Assembly (NCBI GenBank): GCA_025617375.2
Contig: JAMYGW020000001.1
Location: 434,001 to 498,000, forward strand
Direction: 5' to 3'
Length of the DNA stretch: 64,000 nucleotides
DNA from: Acarospora socialis
Lineage: Eukaryota; Ascomycota; Lecanoromycetes; Acarosporales; Acarosporaceae
In this document: positions 11,575 through 22,589 of the stretch, one piece after another
Layout of the letters: each line of letters starts with the position of its first letter
Position numbering within the stretch: the first letter of the stretch is position 1
The notes under the pieces: model-generated
Told to the model about the DNA's origin: nothing
The model's database searches: none
What the model saw: only the letters and a program-made list of their open reading frames with translations
Made by a program: the position numbers and the translations under genes

Positions 11575-13834
11575 ATGGCGACCGATCGGTCCCTTGCCAC
11601 TCTAATACGTGCACTCCATACATCATCGGAAAATCAAGACACTTCGAGGTAATTACCATGCGTAGACTGAATTCCAATCAGACACTGACGATCAGCAGAC
11701 TGCTCTCTTCTGCCGCAACGCTTCTGACAATACTGTCAAATCCTCTCAACATAACTCTTCTCACATCACAGATCCTTACGGCTTCTGCTGTTTGGGACCG
11801 CCCAGATGGACTGCGAACATGTTTGCGCATTCTTGGCATCTTCCACTCTGCAAGCGTCCACAAGCTCCAATCTGAAGTGGTGCATAACTCTCCTGGGCAA
11901 ACTACGCTGCGTGAAGGAACGCCCAAGGGAGAATGGTTGAAGGCTGTCCTGAATGGCGCTGATGAGAAGTCACCGCGATGGAGGCATTTGTTGGTGATTG
12001 GGGGTTTACTCCTGGGCTTCGAAAGTCACGGCAGACGAGGCCTTTCGGAATCACTTCGGAGAGCGCTCGAAGGCGCATTAGTCAAAGCCACGAACATTGC
12101 GTTACAGGAGGCAGGGAAAGAGCCAGAGCTTGGGGAACACTGTCTCGCATTAGTACTGAATCATTCTTTCGAGCTATTGTCTGATTTCGAAAGAGGTCAA
12201 CTCAATTACAATGTCCTCCTGCCGTTGCTCGTCAGGTCTCTTTACTTCTCTACTGAGGGACTTGAGTCTGGATATTTTCTTGGCATCATTGATACGGATG
12301 TTATCCAGGTCGCGGATAAGAAGTTCAGCTGGTCGGCCAAGTCATCGACATATGTGCGATTGCAGCGACTATCGTCAAGGCCCCTCATATCATCGATGGG
12401 CCCGCTATCACGTCTCATAGCACATGTGGCCGCAAATGTCACAGATCCGGGGCTGTTGCAGCACGTGGTCAACGATTTATTCGCCTTCACAAGAACAACC
12501 ATCATCCAGTGGCGACAGAACAAGCTTTCCGAGGTTGACCTATCTGAAGAGACCATCTTCCTAACGGATGAGACGCTGCGGGTCACTCTACCAGTACTTT
12601 GGAAAGTCCTTAAGACGGTCATGTTCGCCACAGTCATTATTCTACAAGCTATCATGGGACGAGTGCTTAAAGACGCAGCTCTGGCAGCTGATAATAGTGA
12701 GTCTCACCGAATGGGATCTCAAACGAGTCGCATATTCACTTACTACAGATGCTCCGTTTCTCGCCATCCAAACCCTTCACATCCTCCGTAATCTCTACTT
12801 TGTCTCTTCTCGGCTCGGTCAAAACGCATTCTCACAGTATACCTTCGTCAACCTCACCGCCATCGACATCCTCTCCAACTATCCCATCGAATCCGAAACC
12901 TTTCTCCGGGACATCCAGCCCGTAGAGCTAGGCCGCATCCCGATGCATCCACTCGAACGCTGCCTAGATCTCTACTTCCTCAACACCGCCGAACATTTCA
13001 CCCTGGTCCTTTCTCCACTCACAAACGAGGAGCTTCTCGTCAGCGCCGCAACTCCATACCTCGCAGCAGGCGGCAACAATCATTTACTCGAAATATTCGA
13101 AGCGGCACACAGCGTCATGATCGCGGTCCTGATAGCCCCGCAGAGTATAGACCTAACGGCAAAACATCTCCCCTTCTACGTAGACGCCTTGCTCAAGGTA
13201 TGTTTGCCGAGATCGAAGACTACCAATGTTTCCGGTCCTTATCACGCTCATATTGGTTCTCTGGCAGGTCTTCCCGCAGAACCTTTCGCCCCGACAATTC
13301 CGCCTCGCCTTCAAAACCCTCCTCCGTATCACCGCTCCGCCTTCGCCCTTGGCTGAAACCCAACCACTTCTCCCCGCCACTCTGCTCGAACTCATATTCC
13401 ACCGCGCTCATCATGCACCCACCACGCCCCTACCTACTCCGACGTCATTGCTACCTGCCTCCACCAACACCCAACCGCTTACTGCCCAATCACACGAACA
13501 CTCACCGCTCCCTCCCGACCCTCCTCTATCCGAGCAAGCAGTTCTCACCCTCACCCTCATCGACGCCCTCCCCTTCCTCCAGCTGGAAGTCCTCGACGAA
13601 TGGCTACCCTTAACCGCGGGCCTAATCCACGTCGTGCGTGATCCCGAGATGCGGAGAGCCTGCCAGGAACGCTTCTGGGAAGTGCTGAGCGCGGGCGAGT
13701 TGGATGTCGATAGGGCGGCGCTTTGTGTAGCGTGGTGGGGGACGAGGGGTGGAAGGGAGATGGTCTTGTTTGGGAGGGAAAGGAATGACGGCGGGCACTA
13801 CATGAGCAGTGGATTGGCTGAGAGCAAACTTTGA
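11575..13834 (+). CDS. PEX8: Peroxin Pex8, intraperoxisomal import factor
   Basis: Pex8 sits on the matrix face of the peroxisomal membrane and helps cargo release and assembly of the import complex. Four exons: 11575-11648, 11699-12696, 12749-13197 and 13268-13834, 695 residues. The chosen start (MATDRSLATLIRALHTSSEN) needs a first intron that joins TSR to LLSSAATLL; a downstream ATG lies inside that intron. Family blocks include NPLNITLLTSQILTASAVW, RWRHLLVIGGLLLGFES, GGNNHLLEIFEAAHS and SPRQFRLAFKTL. The last three residues are SKL, a canonical PTS1 peroxisomal targeting signal, as known for Pex8. The Pro-rich loop near 13420-13500 is variable. The protein is largely alpha-helical. Confidence 0.88.
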
Positions 13835-14753
13835 AAGCCGGGCTTGTGGTTACGGAAGGATGTTAACGGGGTCAGTCATCAGAGTGGTCTGTGTAATAAC
13901 CTCCTTGTAATTTACACTATGCCCATGTTATGCAGCTACGCTTCATCATTCTGCCCGGATTCGCAGTACTCTGCTGCACGTCCGGCAGAGTAATGATGAT
14001 GGCATAGTAGGTGCTCTACAAAATGGTCACCTGGGTTTATCAACGCGCACCCGTTTGGAACACTAGCCAGACGGTTCACAGTGTATTCGGACTCTACGTC
14101 TGCATCGGAATATCTTATTACAGTGTTTCAAAGTTGACATGTTGGACGAGCGTCCATAGGGCATTTAATGTTACAGACATGGAGTAGTATGGACAGTAAA
14201 GCTTAGTGAGTGTGGATGCTGTGAGTGTTGCGGTTCAGTATATGGATCAGCTTCCTTTCGATTCTGGATATGGAGAAGATTCTAAGTTTTATCAAAGTGG
14301 AATATATCACGCATCGAATTCATATCAATATTGTACGGATACTGTAGAGTTACATGACGATTCACGTGCTGTGAGCCAATTATAAATGTTAGCCACTCGT
14401 ATAGCACCTAGTACTCAGAACTACCCTAGAACACAGATTAGAGGTTGCATCAGCTGGAACTCACTGCCTGGGAAAACACGTTTTGTTAGGTTCTATAGCC
14501 CAGTCTTAGCAGGCATGCAGTAGGTAGGTAGCATACAGATGAATCGCACCCCGTACTCTGCTGATTTACCTAAGCAATTTTACTGTGCGCCCTATGCAGC
14601 CCAGATCATCATAAGCAATACTACTTATACTGAATTCTAAGTACATGGGAGTCAGGACACGGATCCGAGTTACATCAGCTGAAAGTCACTGTCTGGGAAA
14701 GGTCATGTTTGAAGTCAAAGCTGAATATGCAAAAGTCACCAGACAACTCTTCT
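13835..14753. other. Intergenic spacer between PEX8 and the FAD monooxygenase
   Basis: About 920 bp, more AT-rich than the preceding gene, with no supported gene. It contains a pair of imperfect direct repeats, listed separately, and marks the change from housekeeping genes to the accessory block. Confidence 0.5.
14431..14710 (+). repeat. Pair of imperfect 55-bp direct repeats upstream of the FAD monooxygenase
   Basis: Copies at 14431-14484 and 14656-14710 share the spaced blocks ACA(C)-GGAT/AGATT, TTRCATCAGCTG and CACTGYCTGGGAAA. The second copy ends about 45 bp before the FAD monooxygenase start codon. They could be duplicated regulatory DNA or remnants of a small repeat; the sequence alone does not decide. 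Confidence 0.5.
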
Positions 14754-16142
14754 ATGAGGCTTTCATGCCGGGTCCTCATCGTTGGAGGAGGACTAGCTGG
14801 TCTAGCCGCTGCGATAGCCATTACTTTGGCCGGGCACGAAGTGATCATCTTTGAAAGAATGCCTATCCTGCAGGAGGTATAGTCACATTCAGGTGGTCAA
14901 ATAGAGCTAACTGGCATCTTCTCTTCGATAGATAGGCGCAGGGATACAGCTTCCACCGAACGCCACAGTTCTTCTCAAGAGGTGGGGTATTCTTGACGAA
15001 ATTCAATCATATGGTCTGCAACCCGAAGGCGCCATCATACGCTCGTATCGCGACGGTGCTATCATTTCCACGCTGAACTTCGGTCCTTCTGTGAAGGAGT
15101 CCTATGCGGTGCCCTATATCCTTATTCATAGGGCTGACCTTCACAGAGTCTTATTACGAAGATCTCAAGAGCTAGGGGTTGTCATACGACTAAACTCTGA
15201 CATCACGGCCACAGGTATCGATATCTCTCAACCTTGTATTAGGTTAGGAAAAGAGGAGGCCTATGAAGGGGATGCCATCCTTGGTGCCGACGGCGAAAGA
15301 TCATTTTGTTGGGAAACGCTGCTTGGGCGTCCAGATCCGCTCCGCAGTAGCGGCGATCTCATCTTCCGAATCACGGTCAACGCAGAAACTGTGCGTCAGC
15401 ATCAAAATCTCATCGACCTGGTCGATCCCCCCAATATCAATTACTGGATGGCACCTGGTTCTCATGCTGTCTCCTACGTGATGACCAAGGACGGCCTACT
15501 CAATGTTGTTCTAACAATTCCTCAAGACTCTGGTGATGATGTGCAATATGGAATTCAAAAGGCAGATCTGGCCGACCTGAAGCGAATATGTAACGGCTGG
15601 GATAAGGCATTTGAAGAACTGTTGAGTATAGCCCAAAAGTGTAGTAAGTGGACGTTACTCCAGAGCAACGAGATTTCTATGTGGAGACACTCTGCTGGAA
15701 GATTTACACTCATTGGAGATTCTGCCCACGCTATGCCTCCATGGCTGTGAGTGCCGATCCGTGCGCCCTTTCAGAAGGAAATGCCAGCTGATATACATCT
15801 AGCGCACAGGGCGCTGCTCAAGGTTTTGAGGACGCCGCCGTCCTAGGAGTATTGTTTTCGCAGGTCAAGCGCAAGTCCCAATTAGCTGAGGCCCTCAACG
15901 TATATGAGCGACTCCGCAAGCCCCGCGCCGTAGAAGTCAGGAAACGAAGTCGTGATATGAGGAATGTGTTTGGAATGCCGGACGGGCCTATGCAGCAGGA
16001 AAGGGATCACCAGATATCCCTAGGTACGATAGAGGGCTCGCCAATTTCTCTGGCTGATCCTGTCTTTCGGAAGTGGCTGTGGGGATACGACGCCAGTAAA
16101 GAAGCTGAGAAGGCTTGGGAAAAGTTCTTAGAGGGAGAATAG
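14754..16142 (+). CDS. FAD-dependent monooxygenase (salicylate hydroxylase-like group A)
   Basis: Flavoprotein monooxygenase that would use NAD(P)H and O2 to hydroxylate or epoxidise a small molecule. Three exons: 14754-14876, 14932-15746 and 15803-16142, 425 residues. The Rossmann FAD motif is at the N-terminus (VLIVGGGLAGLAAAIAI, ending HEVIIFER). The middle has the GADGERS motif, and the C-terminal half has the second FAD motif GDSAHAMPP, spliced to LAQGAAQGFEDAA. All three key motifs are intact, so the enzyme looks functional. The start MRLSCRVLIV is set by the frame of the nucleotide-binding fold. Its 3' end is 128 bp from the convergent UbiA prenyltransferase. Such FAD enzymes often partner with UbiA enzymes in fungal meroterpenoid pathways; the substrate here is unknown. 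Confidence 0.85.
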
Positions 16143-16270
16143 CTCCTATACCCCGGTGAAGCGGGCAAGCTTATCCTTAGAAACAGTTTCTTGGCTTTCT
16201 GTAGCTTTACTTAATACAAGCCTTTGACATGTAGCCTTGGCATATAACCTTGAAGGTAGCACTTCAAATT

Positions 16271-17272
16271 TCAAACAACAGAAGCCCTATTCACGTACTC
16301 CGCTACCAGCCCCCCAGAAATGCAACCACCAACAATCCAAATCCCGTATTGAAACCACCAGCCACATTCCCTCGGCTCCTCCAAGTCAACGCTCCAAATC
16401 ATCGTCCCCAACCCCACCGCCGATCCCCCACACGCTCCTACATAAAAACCTGTGCCGGCCCCGAGTACCCATCCCGTTACCCCCAGAGACACTACCTGCA
16501 CGATCGCCAATCCTGCCAACAGCACCTTCGCCTTGTGACGCCACCTGACCGCCATCGACTTTATGCCGGCTTTCGTATCATCCCGCAGGTCCTGATAGGC
16601 GTAGATGGTATCGTATACCGCCGTCCACGCCACGTACGCAACGAACAAGCACCCCAGACCTGCGGCCGTGTGCAAATTCTCCGTCCATAGCGCAGCAGGG
16701 TCCACACCTGAGACTACGCAGGCGGGAAGCATACCCCAGGCTAGCGTAACGCCGAGGACGAGCTGGGGGTAGTCGGTGAGGCGCTTGGCATATGGGTAGA
16801 AGACCACCATGGCAAGGCCCGGACCGGCATACCGGAGGCTGCGCGGACGGACGTGCCGTAGGATGGCAAGCCAGACGAGAATCTGCGCGGCGAAGAAGAG
16901 CGCCCCGGCGCCGGGGGACACGGCGCCACGGGCGATGGGACGGAGACGGCAGCGGGCGACCTTTTGGTCCAACTTGTAGTCCACGACGTCGTTCCACGTA
17001 CAGCCAGCGGAGCGGAGGATGAATGAGGCGAGGAGAAGGGTAGAGCTCGAGGAGATCAGAGTCAATGCTGGAGTGGGCGGTGAGGTGGTGATGGCGGCGA
17101 AGAAGAGGCCAAAGAGATAGGGTAGATAGATCACGACGATACCTGTCGGCTTGGTGAGGCGTGTGAGCTCGGCGTAGGGGATCCAGGAAGCGGGTAGAGA
17201 AGAGAGAAGGCCTTGGGCAGGAGGCCTGTAGGTGACAGGGTTCGAGGGCTTGGATGAACTGTTACATGACAT
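16271..17272 (-). CDS. UbiA-family prenyltransferase (meroterpenoid/COQ2-like)
   Basis: Integral membrane enzyme that joins an isoprenyl diphosphate to an aromatic acceptor. It is a single exon of 333 residues. The first Asp-rich motif is NDVVDYKLD at residues 94-102 and the second is DTIYAYQDLRDD at 221-232; both bind Mg-diphosphate. VARCRLRPIARGAVSP follows the first motif, as in fungal aromatic prenyltransferases. Seven to nine hydrophobic segments are visible. The N-terminus is short and lacks an obvious mitochondrial presequence, so I favour a secondary-metabolism enzyme over the respiratory COQ2; the neighbours (FAD monooxygenase, P450, DUF4243 relict) support that. It is convergent with the FAD monooxygenase. 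A TIR element lies 180 bp upstream of its start codon and may affect its promoter. Confidence 0.85.
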   Translation of the reverse strand: MSCNSSSKPSNPVTYRPPAQGLLSSLPASWIPYAELTRLTKPTGIVVIYLPYLFGLFFAAITTSPPTPALTLISSSSTLLLASFILRSAGCTWNDVVDYKLDQKVARCRLRPIARGAVSPGAGALFFAAQILVWLAILRHVRPRSLRYAGPGLAMVVFYPYAKRLTDYPQLVLGVTLAWGMLPACVVSGVDPAALWTENLHTAAGLGCLFVAYVAWTAVYDTIYAYQDLRDDTKAGIKSMAVRWRHKAKVLLAGLAIVQVVSLGVTGWVLGAGTGFYVGACGGSAVGLGTMIWSVDLEEPRECGWWFQYGIWIVGGCISGGLVAEYVNRASVV

Positions 17273-17452
17273 TTTAAAGATGTCTAGGCGTTGGATATAT
17301 GGATAGTATGAATGGGTAGTTGTATATGAGTGAAGTCAGCAATGTCTGTGGTTTGATCAGGCGGATAGTTACTAGGTTTCCAGAATCAAGCCCTCTTTGA
17401 AGGGCTCAGCTTGTCCCAGAATTAACCCTGTGCTTCCGTTGATAACAAGGAA

Positions 17453-18413
17453 GGGTAAAAGACTCCCATAATATATGCGCCTGCATAAAAGACTCGGATA
17501 GACAAGAACCCGTAGAAAAGACTCAGATAAACAAAACACTAAGTTTTTCACACAATATGGTGGTTAGGTCAGTTAGGGTACCTTATGGGCAAAATGCGGT
17601 AGCGAAAAACTGTGGTGCCACTGCAGTGCTACAGTAGAGAAGGAAATGTGTGTTAACACTGAATTTACTGAAGTACATCATACTGCTATAACTTAAGTAT
17701 AAACATGTCACTCAGTGTAATTGTAGATAAAATAATATGTGTGTCTCAGTTTTATGATGAAATCTATGACATGCTGCAGTCATTCTACACATTTATTGGC
17801 TGACACACTCATGCCACAGTACTCATAACTTGTAGTAAGCAGATAAAGAATAAGCAAATACATTCTAAGACAGAGATCAATGCAGAGAATAGCAGTCCTC
17901 AACACAGAACATGAATCAACTGTATGGGGCCCCACACACACTCACTCATAAAATTGACTGAATCGCCTGATTCTGCCATTATCTTCTATGTGATGTTGAG
18001 TTTCATGCAAGGACAAGTCTGTCGAAGTTTGTCGGCAATTGTTGTAAACAGTATTCTAGCTGTGTGTCACAACTGTGTCAAGTGGTGGAAACGTGTCCAG
18101 ACATTTATGTATAGCTTAAATAATCTCTGCAAACACGCCCTTCTCAATTGTCATGTAAAAAAAATATATATGGTGTCATCATCATGATGACACTGTGTTC
18201 GGTTACCGCATCTGGCCCATAAGGTAGGTTTAGGTTGATTAGATGGTTAGGGGGTTAGGCTGTTAGGGTCAGCAATAGAATGTATTTTGAAGTGATTTGA
18301 TAGTAAGATCTCGGCGACAGTGAGGTTGTCATGTATTATAGAAGTCTTTTCTACGGGCCGTTGTCTATCCGAGTCTTTTATGCAGGCGCATGGATTATGG
18401 GAGTCTTTTACCC
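17453..18413. mobile_element. Non-autonomous TIR (MITE/foldback-like) element
   Basis: The ends are inverted repeats of about 70 bp: 17453-17523 matches the reverse complement of 18343-18413 with roughly five mismatches. Each terminal repeat holds three spaced copies of AAAAGACT/AGTCTTTT. A second inverted block, TACCTTATGGG with a nearby ATGCGGTA (17579-17600), recurs inverted near 18206-18225. GTTAGG-rich stretches lie just inside both arms. The interior is AT-rich and has no transposase-like frame. I could not define a convincing target-site duplication; the flanks share only AA. This fits a deletion derivative of a DNA transposon or a MITE, inserted between the prenyltransferase and P450 genes. 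Confidence 0.75.
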
Positions 18414-19010
18414 AATGATATACGCCTGCATTGTCGCGATATGATACCCGAAGATGGGACAATACCTACGCATGAACCCCTCATTGGATGTGTATTGTGC
18501 GTTCTGTAATGAGTGAGTGGCGGAGACTGAAGCCGCCGGAATTGCTGAGATCGGCCTCTTACTTGCCAATCATCAGGCAACAATAATGCAAACATGCGGC
18601 GTACTTAGTTGTTGGGTTGCTCATCTGCGATAAGCCTCAACATTGAGGCATAGCGGGATCTCAGTCTCCCGAGCTCAGGGGTTTCAGGAGCGCACCAATC
18701 CAATGCAGGCCGACCATGGAGAAGCCGATTGGAAATAGCATGCATTCAAGCTGCACGCACAGAAGTGTCTGCAAGATTTTGATCCTTGGATAACGGCATT
18801 CAATCAACCCAAAGCCTCTTCCGCGTGGTGACGGGTTCTACGAGTAGAGATCCGGGTGGATTACCAGGGTTGCCGGGGTTGTGACCCAGGTGGGACTCAT
18901 TGTATCACTATGGGGTACTGAGTGTGCAAACACCTGGAAAACCTCACAATATAAACTCAAAGTAAGCTCATGGTAAAGAAAAAGTGGCTGTACGCAGAAA
19001 CACCAGCAGT
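18414..19010. other. Spacer upstream of the P450
   Basis: About 600 bp between the TIR element and the P450 start. No gene is supported; it should contain the P450 promoter. Confidence 0.5.
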
Positions 19011-20965
19011 ATGAGCACGAATTCGGTTCCAGTTCTAATAGTTTGTGGTGTTGCCGGCCTTGTATTCTTGTTCCTCATATCACAGCTCTCTAGAGCGAAG
19101 CATAGCTACCCACATGGGCCTACTCCTCTTCCATTTGTTGGTAACATTGAAACATTGAGAAGATTGAAAGCAGATCGGGACCGAGAGCTGCTCAGAATCA
19201 GAGATAAATGGGGAAATCTCTGCATGCTCTGGTATGGCTCCACGCCTGTCATAATAATAAACAGCCCACGAGCTGTAAGAGAGCTGTTGAACGACGTAGG
19301 TGATTCATTCCTGGCATCGATGTGCATCAATCACTTATGATTCTCAGAGAGGTGCCATCTACTCCTCCCGTCCAGAACGAAATGAGTTTCGGAAGAGAGT
19401 GTGGCCTTGGAGACTGGTTTCCATGCCTGCTGGCGATGATTTTCGATTTTTGCGCAAGCTTTACCACAACTGTCTGAATCCTCAGCAGTCTGCGCTCCTT
19501 CGCAAGTACCAAGATCACGAGTCGAAGGTGATGCTCCAAAGTCTCTTGGACAGGCCTGAAGGATTTCTACAGAACGCTGAGCGGTATACCATGAGCGTTA
19601 TCTTCAGCGCTGTCTATGGTGTGCGACTTGACAGACTGGATCACCCTATTCTGGTGGAACTAAGTGGACTCTTGGAAGCGAGTATGAAATGTAAGAGCAA
19701 ATTAGCAGAGATAAACTATCCTTGAAAGGATTTGAATGACTTATGCTGACGTTGTCGCCAGACTTTGAGCCAGGAACTCTCATGATTGATTTCCTACCCG
19801 TACTTCAACATCTTCCCCTTCCTCTTCAACCATGGCATCGGAAAATCGCACCATTAGTCGAGCGTGAGGTCTCCCTCCACTTGGCTCTCCTGAAGACGTT
19901 GCGCAAGGCGGTAGAGGCGCATACAGCACCAGACTGCTTTGCCAAACTTCTAATAGAGGTGAGCTTCGCAATTGCCTGAGTTGCCAGCATGGACACGTAC
20001 TCAGTTCCAATCAGGTTCAGGAGCAGGAAGACATTGACGATTTGATGGCTGTACACATTCTGGCGATGCTTATTGGAGCCGGGGCCGATACAACTGGTAG
20101 TGTTCTGCTAGGTTTCTTCAAGATCATGGCTCTCAATCCAGAAGCTGTGCAAAAGCCACATGAAGGTTATCAGAATGACCCCAACTCGTCCAGCATTGAA
20201 ATTGTTGACTTTTCATAGAGCTGGACCGCGTTGTGGGCCCTGATCGCATGCCAACCTGGGAGGATGAGCCGTCCCTTCCATATATGAGAAGCCTTGTCAA
20301 AGAGGTACACCGATTCGGCCCAATAGGCAGCTTGGGTAAGCCTAACCCTCGCAAGCTAATGGACGCTCAGCATTGTCATTTTGATTGAAGTCGACTGGGG
20401 ATCCCTCACTGCGCAACCACCGACGATGTCTATGAGGGCAACTTCATCCCGAAAGGCACAATCGTCTTCCCTAACTTGACAGCCCTGAGTAAAGATCCAG
20501 AGCGGTACCCAAACCCTGAAGCCTTTGAACCCGATCGCTTCAAGGGCGATAATCAGAATGCAGCCACTTCAGCACTCTCCAAAGATCACCTTCAACGTGA
20601 TCATTTTCACTATGGTTTCGGACGGCGCCTGTGTCCAGGCGTACATGTTGCCGAGGCTTCCTTGTTTATTGTTTTCTCCCGCGTGCTTTGGGGCTTTGAT
20701 ATCAGACCTAGACTGGGCCATGTTCTGGATATGGACGCAAAGATTGGTAAGTGTGGCCAGCTCGGAGCCTAGCGTTCTCTATTTTCAAGGAAGATGAAGC
20801 TAACAGATGTTATTACGAGCTATCTTAATCTACAAGCCCAAGCCTTATAAAGTCGATATTATCTGTCGTGGACCTGGGTATGCAGGGCTGATGCGGGATG
20901 CACCCAAAAGAGCTGAAACTGGCGTGCTGAACTATGAATGTAGTGCAAAAGTGAGACAAGTGTGA
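19011..20965 (+). CDS. Cytochrome P450 monooxygenase, possibly damaged
   Basis: Heme-thiolate monooxygenase of a fungal secondary-metabolism type, anchored to the ER by an N-terminal membrane helix (VLIVCGVAGLVFLFLI). The ATG at 19011 begins MSTNSVPV. Clear exons are 19011-19295, 19348-19690, 19762-19958, 20015-20165 and 20219 onward. Motifs present are the I-helix GAGADTT, the K-helix ExxR in KEVHRF, and the heme loop GFGRRLCPG. Two oddities appear. The intron opening at about 20335 has a good donor but no AG acceptor that keeps the frame into GIPHCATTDDVY. At the C-terminus the typical ending KPKPYKVDIICR is out of frame after the best acceptor and is reached only by a weaker one. I therefore treat function as doubtful. 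Exon ends after 20330 are uncertain. Confidence 0.75.
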
Positions 20966-21129
20966 AATTGACAAGCGAGGGGGTGGTCACATTGGGTGAT
21001 GTTTTCATGCAAGCATATCATACATCAATGTAACTAGCAGACCTCTCATGCTTGAGCACTCGGGCGGTCTACATACCTATATGTTGTTAGAATCAATAGA
21101 TAATCTCTATCTCTTGCAGGGGAAGGAAC

Positions 21130-22589
21130 TTACTTTGCCCACGCCTCATCAAAGCCCGCTGAGCGGATCCAACGCTCCCCAGTATCCTCGACGGAATCGA
21201 TAGCTAAAACTCTGTCAGCGAAATTGTGCAACGAAATTAGCAATAAAAAGACCTTACCCATGTTTCCCAGCTTCAGCCACATCTCACCTTTTATCCTGAA
21301 CTTCTCGCTCTTTTCACATGGTGCACAGATTCGTTCCCCGTGTGCCAGTGCTCAAACCAGCTTACAGGCATGCCCGTCGTCGTCGATCTTGTTAACCCTG
21401 TCGAGAATACCATCCCAGTCAGACGCCTCCTCGCGTTTGGGCACATAATTTTCAGTCTCCTCGAGCAGAGGAGTGGGTGATCGCCGCGATGTCTACTGGC
21501 ACAGATCCATCCTGCTTTTGTATGTGAGCAACTTGGCTCTGTTCGCCGTGCTGATCCATGGCTGATGAAGGAAGGAAGAGAAGAAGGTGGAGCTGTTGAC
21601 GGAGTGGATGAAGTAGAAGTCAAATTTGATTTGCTTTGGCGGGTGTTGGGCACCACCAGTGAAGTAGATTGTGTACTTTTGGTTTAGCTGATGTTCTGTA
21701 TGGTTGGGAAGTTATGGTTACCGGCAGCATTGGCCAATTCTGTCGTTGCTTCTTCGAGGTTCTCAGGGTTGCCGCGCCATTGGTTTGTGTATTTGACCAT
21801 CTCATCCCTGACTCGAACTAGAACGCTGTCACACGGATCAGACTGTGATCGTTCCAATGAGCGGCTGTGCTCAGTTTCTCATCTGCCCGTATTTCATCCA
21901 AGATTCCTACGAGAGAGTGGGAGGAATGTTGGTTTCGCTTTGCTGCCTCGTCCGCCCCAAAGAAGAACGAATCCAGCCACGTAGAGTGGGTTGCCGTTTG
22001 GCCAAGTGCCTCCGCGATGATAGCGGGCTGTTGAACTCGATTCCGAACCCGATCTGGATCATGGGGTGTAGAGTACCTGCGATGCATGGTGAGACTTGCC
22101 ATGTAAGAAACCATCTAGGCCAGGAGCGACTTACCAGCATATAGCCTAACGAAAATGATATTTGCCCTCTCGTCTCCCTTGAAAACGTATTCACTGATGA
22201 CATGCTCATACCCCTTTTCCTCGATCTCCTTCTGGGAAAAGACAAGATAACTGGGATAGTATTGAGTTTTATTCAGGTTTGCTAGGAATGGGGTCGGATC
22301 ATGAAGCTATTTCACGACTTGGTCGTTCATAGGTTGTGGGGGCCGTTGATATGCGGCATTTCTGTTGTAGCGCTTCTGAATCTCATCTGGCGTTGCTCCG
22401 AGGACAAAAGCCGTCAGGATGAGATGGACTTTATGATCTCTAAAAGAAGTTATTGAAGATTATGTCGTGCATTTCAAGGTTTTCCTGTAGAATTTTGTTG
22501 CCCGCTCTGCAGATTCCTGAGTAAGGTTCGATACCGCAAATTCGCATTCAATGCTAGGCATGAGGAGGATCTTCGATGCGGTCGCCATT
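21130..22589 (-). pseudogene. Broken DUF4243 (questin oxidase / AflY-like) gene
   Basis: Family members are Baeyer-Villiger-type oxidases of fungal polyketide pathways. Family blocks can be followed in order on the minus strand: a start reading MATASKILLMPS, then EIQKRYNRNAAYQRP, HDPTPFLANLNKTQYYPS, IQIGFGIEFN, PAIIAEALGQTATHSTW, QIKFDFYFIHSVNSS, HQPWISTANRAKLL, GERICAP and a final IRSAGFDEAW. These blocks fall in different frames and are separated by several interruptions, at least four, too many for introns alone to explain. The gene is thus non-functional, while its remains are still easily recognised, which suggests fairly recent loss. It lies next to the P450 and shares its accessory context. 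Confidence 0.8.

Noticed and set aside
18245-18268. TTAGGG-like runs as telomeric repeat
   Set aside because: The unit length varies and there is no perfect tandem array. It lies inside a TIR element, so a telomere or interstitial telomeric tract is not supported.
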